Made by a program: the position numbers and the translations under genes. Of a stretch of DNA of 64,000 nt, positions 35,551 to 47,231 are shown piece after piece. The DNA lies in assembly GCF_018294505.1 (NCBI RefSeq), contig NC_057807.1:183313420-183377419 (forward strand), given 5' to 3'. Origin of the DNA: Triticum aestivum. Taxonomy: Eukaryota; Streptophyta; Magnoliopsida; Poales; Poaceae. The notes below the pieces were generated by a model. That model made no database searches, had not been told where the DNA came from, and was given only the letters and a program-made list of their open reading frames with translations. Every line of letters begins with the position of its first letter. Position 1 is the first letter of the stretch.

Positions 35551-36146
35551 CCACACGCAGACTCACGGCTTGCTGTTTGAATGATGTCATGCCAAATCAC
35601 TTGAAGTTGATGTGATCCGTTACGATAAACATGTTATTCAAGCAAAATCTTACGCTCGTACATGTTTATTCTATTACAGGGCCTGCAACTACAGTGAACA
35701 GCGGCGCGGGGGCATCTACTGCGGGGAGCTCTGAGCGCACGGAAGACGCGTTCTACCAGCCAGCCGACAATCATGCCACAAACAATGCCGAGTCAGAGTC
35801 GGAAATGGCAATCATTCCAGCAATGCCGACAGGCACACCTTTGAACACAAGCACTGGCAACACTCAAGTAGATGAAACTGCCGCCGATACTGAAGTGAAT
35901 GATGAAACTGATGACGAACCACAAGGAGATGAAGATGATGGGCAATCAGAGATCGTGGTACCTCAGCCACCGTACGTTGGGCAGAGATTTGAATCGTTTG
36001 CAGAAGCAAAGGAATTCTACCAGACATATGCAAAGTTCCATGGGTTTGCGGTCAACACCGAATACCATAGGAAAATTAAGAAAACTAACGAGTACAACAG
36101 AGGTGAGATGAGGTGCCACAAGACATGAAGGAACAAGATGGGGAAA

Positions 36147-36151
36147 GGTGT
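36147..36151. repeat. Target-site duplication GGTGT, left copy
   Basis: Repeated at 47227-47231; flanks the third gypsy. Confidence 0.93.
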
Positions 36152-37208
36152 TGATGCGGAGCATCCCTCGACTACTCGCACCGACACTCCATCACCAACG
36201 CAAGCTCCAAGTGGACAAATGACACGAGCGCGTGCACGCGCCATCGAGAACGAGGTTGATTCTCTCCTCTTCGAGTTTCGCTCGGTTTCACATGAGAGTT
36301 GGATTCTACCGTCATCGGAAACATTGTGCATGCTTAGGTACCAAGAAGACAATGGTGAGAAGGAGAGGACGGAGACTCAAGTGACCTCGAGGCAAGGGAA
36401 GGAAGAGAAGGAAGGAGAGAACGAGAAGGAGAAGACCGAGGAGAAGAAGAGGCCGCAGCCCCTGGACTCCCCGGGTGCCCGGCTGCCAAGGCCCCGGGTG
36501 GCCGGCCACAGCCTGGGCGGCGCCCCCGCCGGCCCCGGGTGCCCGGCCTACCACCTGGGCCTCGCCAGCCCACCCCGGGTGCCCGGCCAACTGGCCCCGG
36601 GTGCCCGGCCTGCCCCGGGCCGCGTCCAGCCCACAGCCCGGGTGCCCAGCCGGCCCCGCCCAGCCTCCTGCCACCGCCCCGGGTGCCCGGGCCTTGGACC
36701 CCGGGTGCCCCGGCCTGCTGCCAGCCGGCTCCCCTGACTAGTCCGGGTGCCCAGACCCTACCTCCGTGGACGCGTTTTTGTGGACTTTTTGGTCCTTTGT
36801 ATCCCCTCTCGCTAATGTTTCGTCCCTAGACTATATAAGTGCATCTCCTAGGTCATTTGTGGGATTGCAAAGATTAGACTAAACATTGTGAGCCTTTGCT
36901 CCTTGTATCCCCTCCTCTTAGGAGCTCAAGCCCCCACCTTGGGAAGAATCCATTGGATTATCAAGGCCTCCTCTTGGAGAAGATCATCAAGACCTCACAT
37001 AGTGGGAAGAATTTGCCAAGTGCTACTCTCCTTGTATTGATCTTGTAATCTTGTGGATCTTATGTGTGCTCTTCTAGTGGATGTGATACTTGGGTTTGTT
37101 TGAGAGATTTGTTCTTGGTGTTCTTGGTGTTCTTGGTGTTCTTCAGTTTTTCCTCCTTTCCCCCCTGCAAGTGTGAAAAGATCCTTCCTAGGGTTTGACC
37201 CTACAACA
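36152..37208 (+). repeat. 5' LTR of third gypsy
   Basis: 1057 bp. It includes a coding-like stretch, a CCCCGGGTGCCCGGCC-rich block (36470-36760) and a GTTCTTGGT run near 37110-37145 that is shorter in the other LTR. Confidence 0.93.
36470..36760. repeat. GGGTGCCCGGCC repeats in LTR
   Basis: More than ten copies of CCCCGGGTGCCCGGCC-like units; the same block is at 46460-46795 with different copy arrangement. Read as protein it gives Pro/Gly/Ala-rich sequence in several frames. Confidence 0.9.
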
Positions 37209-37211
37209 TCT

Positions 37212-37220
37212 TGGTATCAT
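37212..37220 (+). other. Primer-binding site, third gypsy
   Basis: TGGTATCAT three bases after the LTR; initiator methionine tRNA type. Confidence 0.85.
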
Positions 37221-38676
37221 GAGCAAGGTTTATTCACATCTTGGAGTCCCATCCCCCCATTTGCTAGCTTGATTTTGTTGTATTTCGTCCAAATCCGAAA
37301 ATCCCCACAAAAATAGCCCCCCAAATTTTTTCTTGCAATTTGTTGGATCTTGTGAGATTTGGTTGTTTTGGTCCATGGATTTGATGTTTGGCAAGTGGAT
37401 CTAGCCCCTCCCCAACAATCCCCACCCTTCCCACCACAAAATCCACCGAATTTGGCCTTTCCCCCAAGATTTCTGCCCAAATCGGCCACCACCGGGTGCC
37501 TGCACCTCGAACCACCGGGTACCCGCACCGCGCCCAGCTACCCCCGGGCACCCGCACCTCACACCCCCGGGTGCTCGCACCCCCCAAAATCAGCCCACTA
37601 CCAACACCATTTTGGCCATAACTTCCACCTCCCAAGTCCGTTTTTCGTGCTCTTTAGCTCGTTTAGAAGCTCTTGACATCCCCCATTCACTCATCCTACT
37701 ACCACCACCATTAGCCCCCATCCAAAAAATCATCATAAAAACACCCACCTTCCACCTTTGACCGATTTTGTGTTGCCATTTGCATTTCCTAAGGTGTTTC
37801 AGCTACTTAGGAGCGTGTGACATCTTCGTCACCATCATTGACTCGGAGTCATCTTCATCGTTAACCGTAAGAAAGGACGGTAACCTCGACGACACTTACT
37901 CCTTACCTTGCTTTTGCATTGAGAGTCCGAGCCACTTTGCGTCGCTTACCCATTGAGACTAGCAAGTTGAGAATTGCGGGGCCACACTATTGTGCACCGT
38001 AGTGATCGTGTTATCATCTTAGTGCCATAAGTCTCTCCCGTGCATACCATACATACTTGTCTCATGTCATACTAGGCTCGAGCATCAAGCATAGAAAAAA
38101 AATAAAAAGAAAGAAAGAAAGAGAAGAAAAGCTTTTAAGCAAAAGAGGAGAAACAAAGAGCTTGTAAGCAATAGAGTGAGCCATTGGCATACCTATATCA
38201 TCTTGGTCATCGCATACATACCATAGTTGGGATTGAAGACGGCACGGTTCTCTCTTAGGTAGGTGCACAAGCGTATCTTGCCCATTTGAGCAATCGAGCT
38301 AGTGTCTCTCGAGCATTCGCACAACAAGAGCATTTTTCATGGTTGCACATTTTGAGCTCACTCCTTGGTTGTGCGGATCCCATCTATCTTCCGTGCGTGT
38401 GTACCTAGTGATACCTTTGGGTATGATCTATTTGCTTTACTTGCATTTTTGTGAATCTTCTCAACCTTATCGATATCTTGACTAACATTTGCTTGAAATT
38501 TTTGCCACCATCCTAACCGAGCTACTCCATAAGCCTCTTACTTGTAGGTGTGAGAAACAAACCCGGTTCCAATTCTCCTATTGTGGCATTGCATTGAGTG
38601 ACACTTGTTACATCTAATCCTCGGAGAAGGTAACTTTGGTATTGTTCTCTCACTTTCCTACTCACCCCACTTGGTT
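37221..38676 (+). other. Untranslated leader of third gypsy
   Basis: About 1.45 kb with no coding signal. It contains C-rich repeats (CCCCGGGTGC, 37485-37590) and a purine run of AAAGAAAG type (38095-38160). Confidence 0.65.
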
Positions 38677-41600
38677 ATGATGGATAGGCCAAGCGCGTCG
38701 TCAAACCCACTTTTCGAGGAGCAAGGTGATGATTCCGGATATGTCTCCAAGAACCACTTCTTCATCGCGCAATGAGCGCTTCATCAAGAAAACGTCGCAT
38801 TGGGTCAACGCTTCGAACAACTCGCCTCCAACCTTCGTCAAAACATCGACGACAAATTCAACACACAAATGGAAGAGCTCCGCAACATGATCAGTCGACG
38901 CCCATCTTCCTCATCGACTTCTTCAAGATGGCGCCACTCAAGTCACCATACAAGTCGGCAATCTTCGGACTACTATTCTTATGATGCAAGTCCACCATGA
39001 GCTCTCCCTCCTCGACGTGATCATCATCAAGCTCACCAAGCTCAAGAAAATCCATTCAATGGCAATGGATTACAAGACCGAGTTCGAGCACGTGAACGGA
39101 TGCGACACCAAGTCCCTCATGGAGCAATGGAGCAAGAGCAAATACCTCCACAAGTACCACTTCAAGCCCCTCAAGACGGTGATGCACTTCGACAAGCACA
39201 AGAGCAACGTGAAGCACAAGCCCTCGACCGTGAAGCTCAAGCACTTGAAGCACAACAAGCTCTACGCGAGGCCACTAGAGCCGTTGAAGTCCGCAACCGC
39301 CAAGTGCGAGAACAAGAGGAAGCTCTTCGACGCAAGATACAAGAAGAAGCCGCCCGACGCGACAAACAACAAGAAAGGCGCAACCAAGCGCACATTCCTC
39401 GCCCTCCTCCAAGACAAGAGCGACACCAAGTGGAACAAGTGCTTCAAGACCCTCCTCCACGCCAAGACCGACATCATGAGGAACGAGCGTTTGAGGACTT
39501 TCCAAGGCAAGAGCGATATCACAACCGCTATCAAGATGAAGAACTCTGCTACGGCAAGCTCAAGTTCACCATGCCAAAGTTCTCCGGAAGCAATGATCCC
39601 GAAGAATATCTCTCTTGGGCATTGAAGGTGGACAAGATTTTTCGCCTCCACAACTACGATGAAGAAAAGAAGATAGCCATTGCCTCCCTAGAGTTCCAAG
39701 ACTACGTCCTCATTTGGTGGGAACAAGTGATCGAGCGACGACATACAAGAGGCGAACCACCAATCACAACTTGGGAAGCTATGAAGGAAGTCATGAGAGC
39801 CCGCTTTGTGCCTACTCACTACACTCGAGTTCTTTTCAAGAAGTTGCAACTCCTCAAGCAAGGCACCAAGACAGTGGAAGAATACTACCAAGAAATGGAG
39901 ATTGCCATGATACGAGCCAATGTCAAGGAAGATGACGAGCAAACAATGGCACGCTTCTTGAACGGCCTCAACCACCCAATCAAGCGGATCGCCGACTTCC
40001 AACCATACTCCAACCTTCTTGAGCTAGTTCACCAAGCGACCAAGGCCGAGCGACAAGTGCAAGATGACTTCAAATACGCCAAGTACTCGTCCAAGACCTA
40101 CGACTCCTACTCTCAAGCTCCCGCGACTTCGGCACCTCCTACATCAACTCGAGCATCACCAAGTACCGGCGACAAGTCAAGTTCCAAGCAAGTGGCACCT
40201 TCCTCGACTCATCCTCCGGCAAGCACCTACAAATCCAAGACTCCTTCATCTTCGGCGCCTCTCGATGATCCTGTCAAGACAAGTTCAATCAAGTGCTTCA
40301 CATGTGGCGGCCGAGGCCACAAGTCCTTCCAATGCACCAACAAGCGAACGATGATCTTCAACGATGACGGTACATATGACTTAATGAGTGAAGAAGAAAT
40401 GGAAGCCATTGAGCACGTGGCCATGCACCGGCGCGTGAATGAAGATGAAGATGACCAAGTCTTTTGCGACAATGATTCAAGTCCCTCTCTCGTGGTCTCC
40501 AAGGTCTTGACGCTCCAACACCACCAAGAAGACGACCAATAGTGCCACATCTTCCACACCAAGGCCGGCATCAATGGAAGGTCCGTCAAGGTCATCATCA
40601 ATGGAGGTAGTTGCCACAATTTGGCAAGTGAAGAACTATGCTCCAAGCTTCAATTGGTCAAGAGGAAGCATCCGCACCCTTGCAAGGTTCAATGGCTAAG
40701 TGACTCCGGCACTATCCGAGTTGAGCATACGATCCAAGTCTCCTTCAAAATTGGTGCATATGAGGACACTTTGGAGTGTGATGTGGTCCCAATGACCGTT
40801 TGCCACCTCCTTCTTGGTCGACCATGGCAATTCGACCGTGGTGTTATCCACAATGGGCGTACCAATCACTATAGCTTCAAGATGAAAGGGAAGGAATATG
40901 TGCTACGACCTATGTCTCCTAGTCAAGTGATAGCCGACAAGCAAGTCACCCACCATGGAGAGAAGAGTGAGAAAGTGAGCCACCCAAACGTGAGGAAGAG
41001 CCACAAGCCAAATTTGAGCGCCTCTTCGCCTAGAGAGAAAAACCTCATACTATTTGCCACAAAAAGTGAGATGCGAGAAGTGTGTGAGAACCCATCTAGT
41101 GTGATGCACTTTGTCCTTGTGTGCAAGGATGGAGAACCAAAAACTAACACCGCTCACGAGCTACCTTTGGTGTTTCAATCTCTTTTGCAGGAATTTCAAG
41201 ATGTTTTCCCCGATGAGCTACCTTCGGGTCTCCCTCCTCTTCGAGGCATTGAGCATCAAATCGACCTCATCCCCAGAGCTCCTCTTCCAAACAAGCCTCC
41301 TTACCGCGTCAACCCCGAAGAGACAAAGGAGATTCAACGGCAAGTACAACAACTCATCGACAACGGTTGTGTATGTGAAAGCTTAAGCCCTTGTGCCATT
41401 CCCGTTATACTTGTGCCCAAGCAAGATGGTAGCTTTCACTTGTGTTCCGATTGTAGACCCATAAATGCTATTACCGTTCGCTATAGGCATCCCATTCCTC
41501 GCTTAGATGATATGCTTGATGAACTTAGTGGAGCCAACTTTTTCTCAAAAATTGATCTTAAAAGTGGCTATTATCAAATCCGCATACAAGATGGTGATGA

Positions 41601-42127
41601 ATGGAAAACCGCTTTCAAAACCAAATTTGGCTTATATGAATGGTTAGTCATGCCTATGGGTTTATCGGAGGCTCCCGGTACTTTCGTGCGTCTCATGCAT
41701 CATGTACTTCGCCCTTATATTGGAGTCTTTGTTGTGGTTTACTTCGATGATATTCTTGTGTTTAGCAAAACAATGAAAGAACATCTTAATCATGTTAGGG
41801 CTGTTTTCCAAACCCTTCGCAAGGAACATCTTTATGCCAACATAAAAAAGTGCACATTTGGTGTTGACAAAGTGGTTTTCTTGGGTTTTGTTGTATCTTC
41901 CAAGTGTGTCCATGTTGAAGAAACTAAAATTGAAGCAATTAAAAATTGGCCCCAACCCACCAATTTGCAACAAGTGCGAAGTTTTCTTGGTCTTGCGGGT
42001 TTTTATCGTCGCTTTGTGAAAGATTTTAGCACTATTGCCGCTCCTTTGCATGCTTTGAGTAAGAAGAATGCTCCTTTTGTTTGGGGACCTTTGCAATCAA
42101 CCGCTTTTGATGAGCTCAAATCTTTGC
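38677..42127 (+). pseudogene. Gag-pol of third gypsy, broken and truncated
   Basis: One frame from ATG 38677 (MMDRPSASSNPLF) through gag, zinc knuckle CFTCGGRGHKSFQC (40294-40335), protease, RT (YFDD near 41740) and the start of RNase H (APFVWGPLQ). In-frame stops are TGA 38773-38775, TGA 38998-39000 and TAG 40540-40542; both TGA codons fit CGA-to-TGA changes. The protease active site reads NGGS (AAT at 40600) instead of DGGS. The frame ends abruptly at 42127, where antisense copia begins. Confidence 0.92.
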
Positions 42128-42760
42128 TACCTTCGTCGATTTCAACATCACGAAGAGCTCGGGAATCGTTTACGTCATCCCTTGCATACTATAGTTCATC
42201 ACGACGTTCTAGTAACTTAGTGATGGTGACTAGAGAATTCTGTCAATCACTATCTTATCTGGAAGATTAACTCCCACTTGATTCAAGCGATTGAAGTACA
42301 CAGACAATCTAAGCACATGCTCACTAGTTGAGCGATTCTCCTCCAGCATTTAGCTATAGAACTTGTTGGAGACTTCATATCTCTCAACTCGGGTATTTGC
42401 TTGAAATATCAACTTCAATTTCTGGAACATCTCGTATGGTCCATGATGTTCAAAACGTCCTTGAAGTCCCGATTCTAAGCCGTTAAGCATGGTGCACTAA
42501 ACTATCAAGTAGTCATCATATTGAGTTAGCCAAACGTTCATAACGTCTGCATCTGCTCCTGCAATAGGTCTGTCACCTAGCGGTGCATTAAGGACATAAT
42601 TCTTCTGTGCAGCAATGAGGATAAACCTCGGATCATGGATCCAATCCGCATCGTTGCTACTAACATCTTTCAACACAATTTTCTCTAGGAACATATCAAA
42701 ATAAACATATGAAAGCAACAATGCAAGCTATTGATCTACAACATAATTTGCAAAATACTA
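42128..42760 (-). pseudogene. Copia gag fragment
   Basis: Minus-strand frame with motifs QKNYVLNAPLGD, TQYDDYLIVQC, FQANTRVERYE and LNQVGVNLPD, recognisable as gag of the WIS/Angela/BARE group. It is interrupted by a stop after KFYS and cut at 42128 while still in gag. The start is not clear. Confidence 0.8.
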
Positions 42761-43941
42761 CCAGGACTAAGTTCATGATAAATTTAAGTTCAATTAATCA
42801 TATTACTTAAGAACTCCCACTTAGACAGACATCTCTCTAGTCATCTAAGTGATCACGTGATCCAAATCAACTAAACCATGTCCGATCATCACGTGAGATG
42901 GAGTAGTTTCAATGGTGAACATCACTATGTTGATCATATCTACTATATGATTCACGTTCGACCTTTCGGTCTCCGTGTTCCGAGGACATATATGTTATAT
43001 GCTAGGCTCGTCAAGTTTAACCTGAGTATTCCGCGTGTGCAACTGTTTTGCACCCGTTGTATTTGAACGTAGAGCCTATCACACCCGATCATCACGTGGT
43101 GTCTCATCACGAAGAACTTTCGCAATGGTGCGTACTCAGGGAGAACATTTCTTGATAATTTTTAGTGAGAGATCATCTTAAAATGCTACCGTCAATCAAA
43201 GCAAGATAAGATGCATAAAGGATAAACATCACATGCAATCAATATAAGTGATATGATATGGCCATCATCATCTTGTGCTTGTGATCTCCATCTCCGAAGC
43301 ACCGTCGTGATCACCATCGTCACCGGCGCGACACCTTGATCTCCATCATAGCATCGTTGTCGTTATGCCATCTATTGCTTCTACGACTATCGCTACCGCT
43401 TAGTGATAAAGTAAAGCAATTACATGGCGTTTTCATTTCATACAATAAAGCGACAACCATATGGCTCCTGCCAGTTGCCGATAACTTGGGTTACAAACAT
43501 GATCATCTCATACAATAAAATATAGCATCACGTCTTGACCATATCACATCACAACATGCCCTGCAAAAACAAGTTTGACGTCCTCTACTTTGTTGTTGCA
43601 AATTTTACGTGGCTGCTACGGGCTGAGCAAGAACCGTTCTTACCTACGCATCAAAACCACAACGATAGTTTGTCAAGTTAGTGCTGTTTTAACCTTCGCA
43701 AGGACCGGGCTTAGCCACACTCGGTTCAACTAAAGTTGGAGAAACAGACACCCGCTAGTCACCTGTGTGCAAAGCACGGCGGTAAAACCAGTCTCGCGTA
43801 AGCGTACGCATAATGTCGGTCCGGGCCGCTTCATCCAACAATACCGCTGAACCAAAGTATGGCGTGCTGGTAAGCAGTATGACTTGTATCGCCCACAACT
43901 CACTTGTGTTCTACTCGTGCATATAACATCAACGCATAAAA

Positions 43942-43958
43942 CCTAGGCTCTGATGCCA
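43942..43958 (-). other. Primer-binding site, Angela-like copia
   Basis: CCTAGGCTCTGATGCCA, on the minus strand TGGCATCAGAGCCTAGG; one change from TGGTATCAGAGC. Confidence 0.8.
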
Positions 43959-43959
43959 C

Positions 43960-45688
43960 TTTTGGGGAACGTAGTAATTTCAAAAAATTTCCTACGCACA
44001 CGCAAGATCATGGTGATGCATAGCAACGAGAGGGGAGAGTGTGTCCACGTACCCTCATAGACCGAAAGCGGAAGCGTTAGAACAACGTGGTTGATGTAGT
44101 CGTACATCTTCACGGCCCAACCGATCAAGCACCGAAACTACGACACCTCCGAGTTCTAGCACACGTTCAGCTCGATGACGTCCCTCGAACTCCGATCCAG
44201 CCGGGTGTCGAGGGAGAGTTCCGTCAGCACGACGGCGTGGTGACGATCTTGATGTACTACCGACGCAGGGCTTCGCCTAAGCACCGCTACGATATTATCG
44301 AGGTGGATTATGGTGGAGGGGGGCACCGCACACGGCTAAGAGATCCAAGGGATCAATTGTTGTTGTGCCTAGAGGTGCCCCCTGCCCCCGTATATAAAGG
44401 AGCAAGGGGGGAGGGGGCGGCCGGCCTAGGAGGGGGCGCGCCAAGGGAGTCCTACTCCCACTGGGAGTAGGACTCCCTCCTTCCTTGTTGGAGTAGGAGA
44501 AGGGGAAAGAGGGGGAGAGGAAGAAGGAAAGGGGGGCTGCGCCCCTTGTCCAATTCGGACCAGAGGGGGGGCGCAGGCCTCCTTCCTTTTGGCCTCTCTC
44601 CTCTATTCCCGTTTGGCCCAATAAGGCCCATATACTCGCCGATGAATTCCCGTAACTCTCCGGTACTCCGAAAAATACCTGAATCACTCGAAACCTTTCC
44701 GAACTCCGAATATAATCGTCCAATATATCAATCTTTACGACTCGACCATTTCGAGACTCCTCGTCATGTCCCCGATCTCATCCGGGACTCCAAACTCCTT
44801 CGGTACATCAAAACTCATAAACTCATAATATAACTGTCATCGAAACCTTAAGCGTGCGGACCCTACGGGTTCGAGAACAATGTAGACATGACCGAGACAT
44901 GTCTCCGGTCAATAACCAATAGCGGAACCTGGATGCTCATATTGGCTCCTACATATTCTATGAAGATCTTTATCGGTCAAACCGCATAACAACATACGTT
45001 GTTCCCTTTGTCATCGGTATGTTACTTGCCCGAGATTCCATCGTCGGTATCTCAATACCTAGTTCAATCTCGTCACCTACAAGTCTCTTTACTCGTTATG
45101 TAATACATCATCCTGCAACTAACTAATTAGTTGCAATGCTTGCAAGGCTTATAGTGATGTGCAATCCGTGTGGGCCCAGAGATACCTCTCCGACAATCGG
45201 AGTGACAAATCCTAATCTCGAAATACGCCAACCAAACATGTACCTTCGGAGACACCTGTAGAGCTCCTTTATAATCACCCAGTTATGTTGTGACGTTTGG
45301 TAGCACACAAAGTGTTCCTCCGGTAAACGGGAGTTGCATAATCTCATAGTCATAGTAACATGTATAAGTCATGAAGAAAGCAATAGCAACATACTAAACG
45401 ATCAAGTGCTAAGGCTAACAGAATGGGTCAAGTTAATCACATCATTCTCCTAATGATGTGATCACGTTAATCAAATGACAACTCATGTCTATGGCTAGGA
45501 AACTTAACCATCTTTGATTCAACGAGCTAGTCAAGGAGAGGCATACAAGTGACACTATGTCTGTCTATGTATTCACACATGTATTATGTTTCCGGTTAAT
45601 ACAATTCTAGCATGAATAATAAACATTTATCATGATATAAGGAAATAAATAATAACTTTATTATTGCCTCTAGGGCATATTTCCTTCA
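43960..45688 (-). repeat. 5' LTR of Angela-like copia
   Basis: 1729 bp, close to the ~1.7-1.8 kb expected for Angela/BARE-1. It ends ...CTACGTTCCCCAAAA on the minus strand, where the usual end is CCCCAACA. Confidence 0.85.
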
Positions 45689-45690
45689 AA

Positions 45691-46143
45691 GTCCCCCTTT
45701 GAGGTCGTCTACGGTTTCAACCCTTTGTTGCCATTGGACATCCTTCTTCTACTGCTTCAAGAACGAGCAAACATGGACGCAAGTGCAAGAGCCGCCTACC
45801 TCAAGAAGATGCATGAAGAAACACGTTCCACGATCGAGCGCCAAGTGCAACGCCTCTCCGCCAAGATCAACATCAACAAGTCTCCGATGGTGTTCCAACC
45901 GGGCGATCAAGTATGGATACATCTCTACAAAGACCGCTTCCCCAAGGAACACAAGTCCAAGCTACTACCACGAGCCGACGGCCCATTCAAGGTGATCGCA
46001 CACTACAACGACAATGCCTAAAAGGTCGACATCCCACGCGACAAGTACAACGTTAGAGACATCTTCAATGTCAAAGACTTGGCCAAGTACCATGGTGATG
46101 AAGAGCACGATCCGTGGACAGATCTCTCCCAAGGGGGGGGAAG
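45691..46143 (+). pseudogene. Integrase C-terminus of third gypsy
   Basis: The frame resumes right after the copia LTR with SPFEVVYGFNPLLPLD, followed by the integrase C-terminal region (FQPGDQVWIHLYKDRFP, KSKLLPRADGPFKV). TAA at 46019-46021 replaces the expected Tyr codon. One extra G in the G8 run at 46133-46140 shifts the frame before the LTR. Beyond 46144 the frame continues in the LTR (EDDAKHPSTTRTDTPSPTQ). Confidence 0.88.
46131..46143 (+). other. Polypurine tract, third gypsy
   Basis: AAGGGGGGGGAGA-like run directly before TGATGCG. Confidence 0.85.
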
Positions 46144-47226
46144 ATGATGCGAAACATCCCTCGACTACTCGCACCGACACTCCATCACCAACGCAAGCTC
46201 CAAGTGGACAAATGACACGAGTGCGTGCACACGCCATCAAGAACGAGGTTGATTCTCTCCTCTTCAAGTTTCACTCGGTTTCACATGAGAGTTGGATTCT
46301 ACCGTCATCGGAAACATTGTGCATGCTTAGGTACCAAGAAGACAATGGTGAGAAGGAGAGGACGGAGACTCAAGTGACCTCGAGGCAAGGGAAGGAAGAG
46401 AAGGACGGAGAGAACGAGAAGGAGAAGACCGAGGAGAAGAAGAGGCCGCAGCCCCTGGACTCCCCGGGTGCCCGGCCACAGCCTGGGCGGCGCCCCAGCC
46501 GGCCCTGGGTGCCCGGCCCCAAGGCCCCGGGTGCCCGGCCTACCACCTGTGCCTCGCCAGCCCACCCCGGGTGCCCGGCCAACTGGCCCCTAGTGCCCGG
46601 CCTGCCCTGGGCCGCGTCCAACCCACACCCCGGGTGCCCGGGCCATCACCCCCGGGTGCCCGGCCGGCCCCGCCCAGCCTCCTGCCACCGCCCCGGGTGC
46701 CCGGGACTTGGACCCCGGGTGCCCGGCCTGCTGCCAGCCGGCTCCCCTGACCGGTCCGTGTGCCCGGCCGGTTTAACCCCGGTGCCCGGACCCTACCTCC
46801 GTGGACACGTTTTTGGGGACTTTTTGGTCCTTTGTATCCCCTCTCCCTAATGTTTCATCCCTATACTATATAAGTGCATCTCCTAGGTCATTTGTGGGAT
46901 AACAAAGATTAGACTAAACATTGTGAGCCTTTGCTCCTTGTATCCCCTCCTCTTAGGAGCTCAAGCCCCCACCTTGGGAAGAATCCATTGGATTATCAAG
47001 GCCTCCTCTTGGAGAAGATCATCAAGACCTCACATAGTGGGAAGAATTTACCAAGTGCTACTCTCCTTGTATTGATCTTGTAATCTTGTGGATCTTATGT
47101 GTGCTACTCTAGTGGATGTGATACTTGGGTTTGTTTGAGGGATTTGTTCTTGGTGTTCTTGAGTTTTTCCTCCTTTCCCCCCCTCCAAGTGTGAAAAGAT
47201 CCTTCCTAGGGTTTGACCCTACAACA
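46144..47226 (+). repeat. 3' LTR of third gypsy
   Basis: 1083-bp partner of 36152-37208. Several percent divergence and indels in the GC-rich block. Confidence 0.93.
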
Positions 47227-47231
47227 GGTGT
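47227..47231. repeat. Target-site duplication GGTGT, right copy
   Basis: Pairs with 36147-36151. Confidence 0.93.

Larger units (their letters stand above)
34184..36151 (+). pseudogene. FAR1/MULE transposase, 5' exons and DNA-binding domain
   Basis: Proposed exons are 34184-34316 (ATG start), 34412-34525, 34998-35113 and 35680-36151, each bounded by AG/GT sites. The phases fit except around the third exon, where one base is off. The last exon has an acidic linker and then the FAR1 N-terminal WRKY-GCM1-type domain (YVGQRFESFAEAKEFYQTYA, GFAV..., MRCHK). It has a TGA at 36126-36128 and is cut at GGTGT by the gypsy element. The frame continues at 47232 once the gypsy and one TSD are removed. 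Exon limits before 35680 are predictions. Confidence 0.65.
42128..45688 (-). mobile_element. Truncated WIS/Angela/BARE-1-like copia: 5' LTR, leader and partial gag
   Basis: On the minus strand: LTR 45688-43960 (starts TGAAGGAAATATGCCCTAGAG), primer site 43958-43942, leader, and gag from about 42750 down to 42128. Gag has the RVERYEVSNKFYS region typical of this group and at least one stop (TAA near 42350). The rest of gag, all of pol and the 3' LTR are missing, together with the neighbouring gypsy RNase H and integrase core. That points to one deletion through both elements. Confidence 0.85.
36152..47226 (+). mobile_element. Ty3/gypsy retrotransposon, third family, with internal deletion and copia remnant
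   Basis: 11,075 bp with LTRs 36152-37208 and 46144-47226, primer site 37212-37220, gag-pol 38677-42127, integrase C-terminus 45691-46143, polypurine tract 46131-46143 and TSD GGTGT. The LTRs start TGATGCG and end CCTACAACA. As in the CRM-like family, the integrase frame runs into the 3' LTR. RNase H and most of the integrase are missing and replaced by a truncated minus-strand Angela/BARE-like copia (42128-45688). It is a chromovirus-like gypsy; I do not have a family name. Confidence 0.92.

Noticed and set aside
36334..36741. Collagen-like Pro/Gly proteins in the third gypsy LTR
   Set aside because: Several frames on both strands are open because of the GGGTGCCCGGCC repeats.
39262..39651. 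Minus-strand frames over gag of the third gypsy
   Set aside because: Shadows of the plus-strand gag coding sequence with its coiled, charged repeats.
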